Assembly (NCBI GenBank): GCA_946807835.1
Contig: OX327700.1
Span: 28,680,001 to 28,744,000, forward strand
Source of the DNA: Ailanthus altissimus
Lineage: Eukaryota > Streptophyta > Magnoliopsida > Sapindales > Simaroubaceae
DNA: 64,000 bases
Direction of reading: 5' to 3'
Shown here: positions 59,885 through 64,000 of the stretch, piece after piece
Numbering within the stretch: the stretch's first letter is position 1
Layout of the letters: each line of letters begins with the position of its first letter
Notes under the pieces: model-generated
Told to the model about the DNA's origin: nothing
What the model saw: the letters and a program-made list of their open reading frames with translations, nothing else
The model's database searches: none
Program-made: the position numbers and the translations under genes

Positions 59885-60015
59885 CATTTCCTTGGGTTTC
59901 ACCTCCATTGTCCACGGAGATCATCAATGAATTGGGGAAACTGCTGGCTCGGTACAAAGAATCAGTTTTGATGGATCAATTTGCAGGTTCTGGACCTTCT
60001 TCATCAGCGGTATCA
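59885..60015 (+). pseudogene. Exon-like orphan fragment
   Basis: A GC-balanced stretch in AT-rich DNA encodes STEIINELGKLLARYKESV and then LMDQFAGSGPSSS, an amphipathic, protein-like sequence. It is preceded by a pyrimidine-rich tract such as precedes acceptor sites. The frame closes at 60135. I do not recognise the family and see no other exons nearby. It may be a captured or leftover exon. Confidence 0.3.
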
Positions 60016-60114
60016 GTAATTGCAAATATTTATTTTCCATGCCCAAAGATTTTTACTTGCATTTTGAGGATGCTAAAGATATGCAAAGTGTGTGTGGGGG
60101 TGGGGAACTTGGTT

Positions 60115-61078
60115 CTGCTGATATATATCAGATAATTATTAAAATATTTTATAAAGATAAAATAAAATTTTTATAATTCGTTTAAATTTATTTCTTTAGA
60201 CTACAAAGATATAAACAAGTCCTTTGACGAGAACTATCTCCTAACGGGATTATTACTCTTATTACAAATGAAAAAATTCGACTCTCATACAAGAATAATT
60301 TTATAATCTCACAAATAACTGTCCTCACGTAGAAAAAAAATTATAAAAAATATCTACCCTTATGTAAAAAAAAAATTACAAAAAGTCATTGCATAAGAGA
60401 TAGATTACAAAAGTACTCCTACACTAATATTCATTATACACACCAAACCTTAATCTACCTAATAACCACCCAACACACAAACAAAAGAACCAAAAAAATA
60501 ACAACCAATAATGGGAGCCGGTGGCAGAGCTTGTGGTGGTCGAAAAGTGATAGGAGCAAGCATCACACAACAGTAAATCGCCGGAATCTAGCAGGACCCA
60601 ACACTAACGACAACTCGAATCAACATCCTTGGCGGGTACAAGTAAGCAACATGGCCATCGAAGGGGTGATGACGAAGAGGCGTTCATTTTGATCACATCC
60701 CAACGAGTGTCAATGAAAGGCAATCACAATCGACACAGTGGAAGTCGACTTCACACGGTGAAGGCGGCGTCGACTTCAATGGCATAATCAATGGTTACAA
60801 GGCTGTTTGAGGGTGCGATGATTAGAATAAGCACATCTAGTCGCAGTCCAGCCACCTTCAATGGAGGGAGGCACAACCATACTAGTGGATGCTAACGACA
60901 CTGCAGAACGGAAATAAAACAAAAAAATAGACAAACCAAAAAATAAAAACTAATAAAATAAAAAAAGGCAGAAAGAACTAAAATGGAAAAGAAAAAGAAA
61001 AAAAATGCAATACCCATTATTCTTAGGCATCCCAAACAACTCATAACACTTCATTCTACCTAGAACAGCACACAAAAA
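60115..61078 (-). repeat. Repeat related to the insert at 49741-50792, lying after a PBS
   Basis: Read on minus, it shares with 49741-50792 a TTTTGTTTTATTTCCGTTCTG-like start (near 60910), TACGTGAGGACAGTT and TGTATGAGAGTC phrases (60300-60270), and the palindrome CTGATATATATCAG (60119-60132). The region 60500-60900 is GC-rich. It directly follows the LTR and PBS at 61079-63036, so it may be the non-coding leader of an LTR element, or a separate element inserted there. Confidence 0.5.
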
Positions 61079-61091
61079 GGCTCTAATGCTA
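61079..61091 (-). other. PBS-like site after the ~2-kb LTR
   Basis: The minus strand reads TAGCATTAGAGCC three bases beyond the LTR end CCAACA. This is 10 of 13 bases identical to the tRNA-Met type PBS and has the same spacing as at 20079. Confidence 0.5.
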
Positions 61092-61094
61092 ATT

Positions 61095-63036
61095 TGTTGG
61101 TGTTGCGATCTAAGCGGGAGCATGCATGTGATCATGTTCATTGAATATTCTATGCCTGTCAAACATACATATACGCATCGTCATGAAAATCTAATCTTCT
61201 ATATAACAAACACATAGTAAATGTAAATTAATTACACTAAAAGTTTCAAAAACTCACACTTGAGGCCTTTTGGTAGAAAGTTCAATTTTTGGTTTTAAAG
61301 TCTCACCTTGAAATATTCTCTTAAACAAATCTAGTCATTGACAAAGGTGGAATCAAAAAGGTAGAATGTTAGCCTTTTAATTTTGCAGGATTTTTGACTT
61401 AACACTTAAGCCCTTTTTTCATGAATAATAAAAGGCAAAAACCATTTTTGCCTCATTCCCTTTCATATAGTCGAACACATTCCTAAGCCATTAATAAAAT
61501 ATTTCTTAAGTTTTTGATTATTTTAAGCATTAAAGTTACACTTATCATCATTTTAAACAATGTGTCATTTTTCATAGATAAAGATTATCTAATAATAAGT
61601 TTCATGAAAATAATTAAAACTATTGTAAATGAGATAAGTGTCCAAGGACTTGTTCAAAACTTATCTAATAAGCTTTAATAAAATAATCAAGTATATGACT
61701 AATGTCCAACACTTGTCAAAATCTTATGCCAATGCTTAACCATTAAGTATTCTTAAAATAATCAAGTACATGATAAATATCTAATACTTATCTAAATATT
61801 ATACTAAAGCTTATCCTTTTAAGGCTTAATAATATGTCAAATTCTAACAATTAGAATTTGACACATGTCCATCCCGAGAGGTTCTACTATTAAATCCTGT
61901 TATTTGCAATTTTTTTGAATCAAACTCTTCGACTGAGTGTATTATCCTAGTGCTCAACGAGTACACTTCATATTGTGAGACTCTTTAGGTTCTTACCCGA
62001 TTTGTCCTATGGAACTCTTCCATAAGTACGTGAACAATGCCTCATACATACGTTACGGATATTACAAATCGGTGTGATGAACCATACAAGTTGAGGTTAA
62101 AACACATACATATATAATTCCTTCATTACCTATATCCTAGAATAGCAGAAGTATAAATCATTACCATCAAATCTCTATATGCTTGACCATGAACTTATCT
62201 CTATATTTATATTTCCATAAACAATATCTACAAATATTTTTGTAATATTGTTTAAGCTTACGAAAAACTCTTTTTTGAGATTTATGCTTGTGATCACAAA
62301 ACTTCTTAAAATACAATCTTGGAGCATTAGGATATACAACTCACCTATATAAGCTGACGGATTCTATATCTACACACACTAGACTCTATGAGCATCGAAC
62401 TATACCCAACGACACCCAAAGGTCAGACTATAAAAGGTTTTTCACATGCATGGAATTAAAGTATAGTGGATCGCTCATAAGCCCACCATTGCGCTTAGGT
62501 TATAGGACCACAAATACTATTTAACTCGAGAAAATCCTTCATTGACGACTTTATGAGATGTCTATTAAGGATCTTCATGAGTGTGTTCAATATTCAGTTG
62601 TTAATGAATATCGATATGCCTATACGAGCTTCCACTAAACTCACGGTCTACTAAGACTAATCATGAGGATAATCTAGATATAGACATACATTGATCCAAA
62701 AGGAATATCAATTGATCTGTGTTGGTAACCATAGATCAAGAACATGTCTTTGAGAACATACTACATAATGTTATTTTTTAACACCATTTGCAACTCTTAC
62801 AACTATATCATTATTAATATATTCTCAAGTCTTTATCTCATTTCAGACAAGACTTTAACTCTTACAATGCTAACTCTTAATATTGACCTAAACTCCTTTA
62901 CATCTATAATGTCTGAAAAGTAACAAGTTTAGTACCATATAATAAATTAATAATTTATTAAAATATTCATTGTATAGATATTAAATAATAAATATTAATA
63001 CAAAATTGGAATGGCACATAAACGCTATCTCCAACA
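61095..63036 (-). repeat. ~1.94-kb LTR, same family as 6626-8722 and 12680-14665
   Basis: On the minus strand it begins TGTTGGAG and ends CACCAACA (TG...CA). It is preceded by a polypurine-like AAAAAAGAG and Copia RNase H sequence, and followed by a PBS-like site. Shared landmarks with 12680-14665 include CAACGAGTACACTTCATATT (61957), CGGATATTACAAATCGGTG and GCATGCATGTGATCATG (61119). Confidence 0.75.
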
Positions 63037-63044
63037 ACTCTTTT

Positions 63045-64000
63045 TTACTCTAGTGTTATACATGATAGTATCTAATATCTATCGACTCCATATATTTTTC
63101 AAACAAGCTAAGAGTTAAGCCTTAGTTAGGAGGTCAGTTATATTATTGATATAATCTACTCTATATACTATTACATCTCATCTAGTTAAGATTTCTTTAA
63201 TTATATGATATTTTCTTTATATATGCTTAGACTTCTAGTGTGCCCTTAACTCCTTAGATTAAGTAATTACCTCGTTGTTGTCGCAAAATAGTGAGATAAG
63301 ATCCATTGAACTTGAAACCATTCCAAGCTTTGTGACAAACTTGTATATCCACGTTGCTTCCTTTTTAACTTCTGAAGCCGTAATGTATTCTACTCTGTGG
63401 TATAATTAGTTGTGGATGCTTATTTTGCACTCTTCCAACAGACTGCGGCACCATTGAGAAGAAACACATAATCAGATATAGACTTTCTATCATCCAGATC
63501 AAACTAGAAGTCTGACTCAGTGTATCCCCTGAAATATAAGTCACTCTCTGCATAAATTAGAAATTTAACATTTGTACTCTTAAGGTATTTGAGGATATTT
63601 TTCACGGTCATTCAATGGTCATTATCTAGATCAAGCTGATAGCATCTCGTAACTCTTACAGCTATACTGATGTCAGGTTTCGTACATAACATGTTGTACA
63701 TCAAACTATCAACATCTGATGCATATGGTATGTTAAACATTCTAACTCTTTCATCTTCCTTCTGAGGACACATCTTCCTAGTAAGAAATGTTTGAAATGT
63801 ACATTAATTGTTTTACAGTTACTGAAGTTATACATTTCAAGAACACTTTTTATATACGAGAATTAGGAAAGTCCTATTAGCCTTCTAGCTGTATCTCTAT
63901 AAAGATTTATACCTACTATACAGGAAGCTTTTCCAAAATCTTTCATAGAGAAGTTCTTACTCAGATAACTCTTAACTAACTATAACATACCAATGTCATT
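63045..64000 (-). pseudogene. Copia reverse transcriptase end and RNase H, cut by the window edge
   Basis: Minus-strand frames read CPQKEDERVRMFNIPYASDV and MYNMLCTKPDISIAV (63780-63660), then LDDRKSISDYVFLLNGAAVC and ASTTNYTTE (63510-63400), the Copia RNase H region, with TAG/TGA interruptions. The orientation and polypurine-like tract make 61095-63036 its 3' LTR. The rest of the element lies beyond the window. Confidence 0.8.

Overview
The window is nuclear DNA of a flowering plant, most likely a eudicot. It is AT-rich, has long intergenic tracts full of LTR retrotransposons, and its genes carry spliceosomal introns and plastid or mitochondrial products. I cannot name the species from sequence alone.

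Layout. 1-19172: a broken tandem cluster of UDP-glycosyltransferase genes of the UGT87A type. Two copies are clear relics (2937-3820; 4362 to about 16110). The third (16637-19172) is almost complete but carries one frameshift. The relics have been invaded by a Copia element (1-2927), a 719-bp insert, an L1-type LINE holding a solo LTR (6414-11823), and a second copy of that LTR (12680-14665). 19398-23832: an internally deleted Copia element containing a 1.34-kb non-autonomous hAT element with a satellite-like interior. 24510-43220: a compact gene island with mitoferrin (+), a PP2C phosphatase resembling photosystem II core phosphatase (-), tRNA-Gly(GCC) (+), a small acidic protein of unknown function (+), plastid malonyl-CoA:ACP transacylase (-) and a Shewanella-like chloroplast phosphatase SLP1 (-). 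I rebuilt the exon structures of these genes by splice phase. 43221-64000: almost entirely repeats, with three further Copia elements or remnants, nested insertions, MITE-like elements, a degenerate minisatellite and an exon-like orphan.

How it fits together. From memory, the gene set UGT87A, mitoferrin, PSII core phosphatase, malonyl-CoA:ACP transacylase and SLP1 resembles the Arabidopsis At2g30140-At2g30200 and At1g07010-At1g07030 neighbourhoods. This looks like an ancestral eudicot block. Four of the conserved genes act in organelles (plastid fatty acid synthesis, thylakoid and stromal dephosphorylation, mitochondrial iron import), but nothing in the sequence shows that they are co-regulated.

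I see no CRISPR array, operon or bacterial-type system. The most interesting content is the nested-insertion history with readable target-site duplications, two GC-AG introns supported by phase, a hAT element with a satellite interior, and a possible organelle-derived insert inside a retrotransposon.
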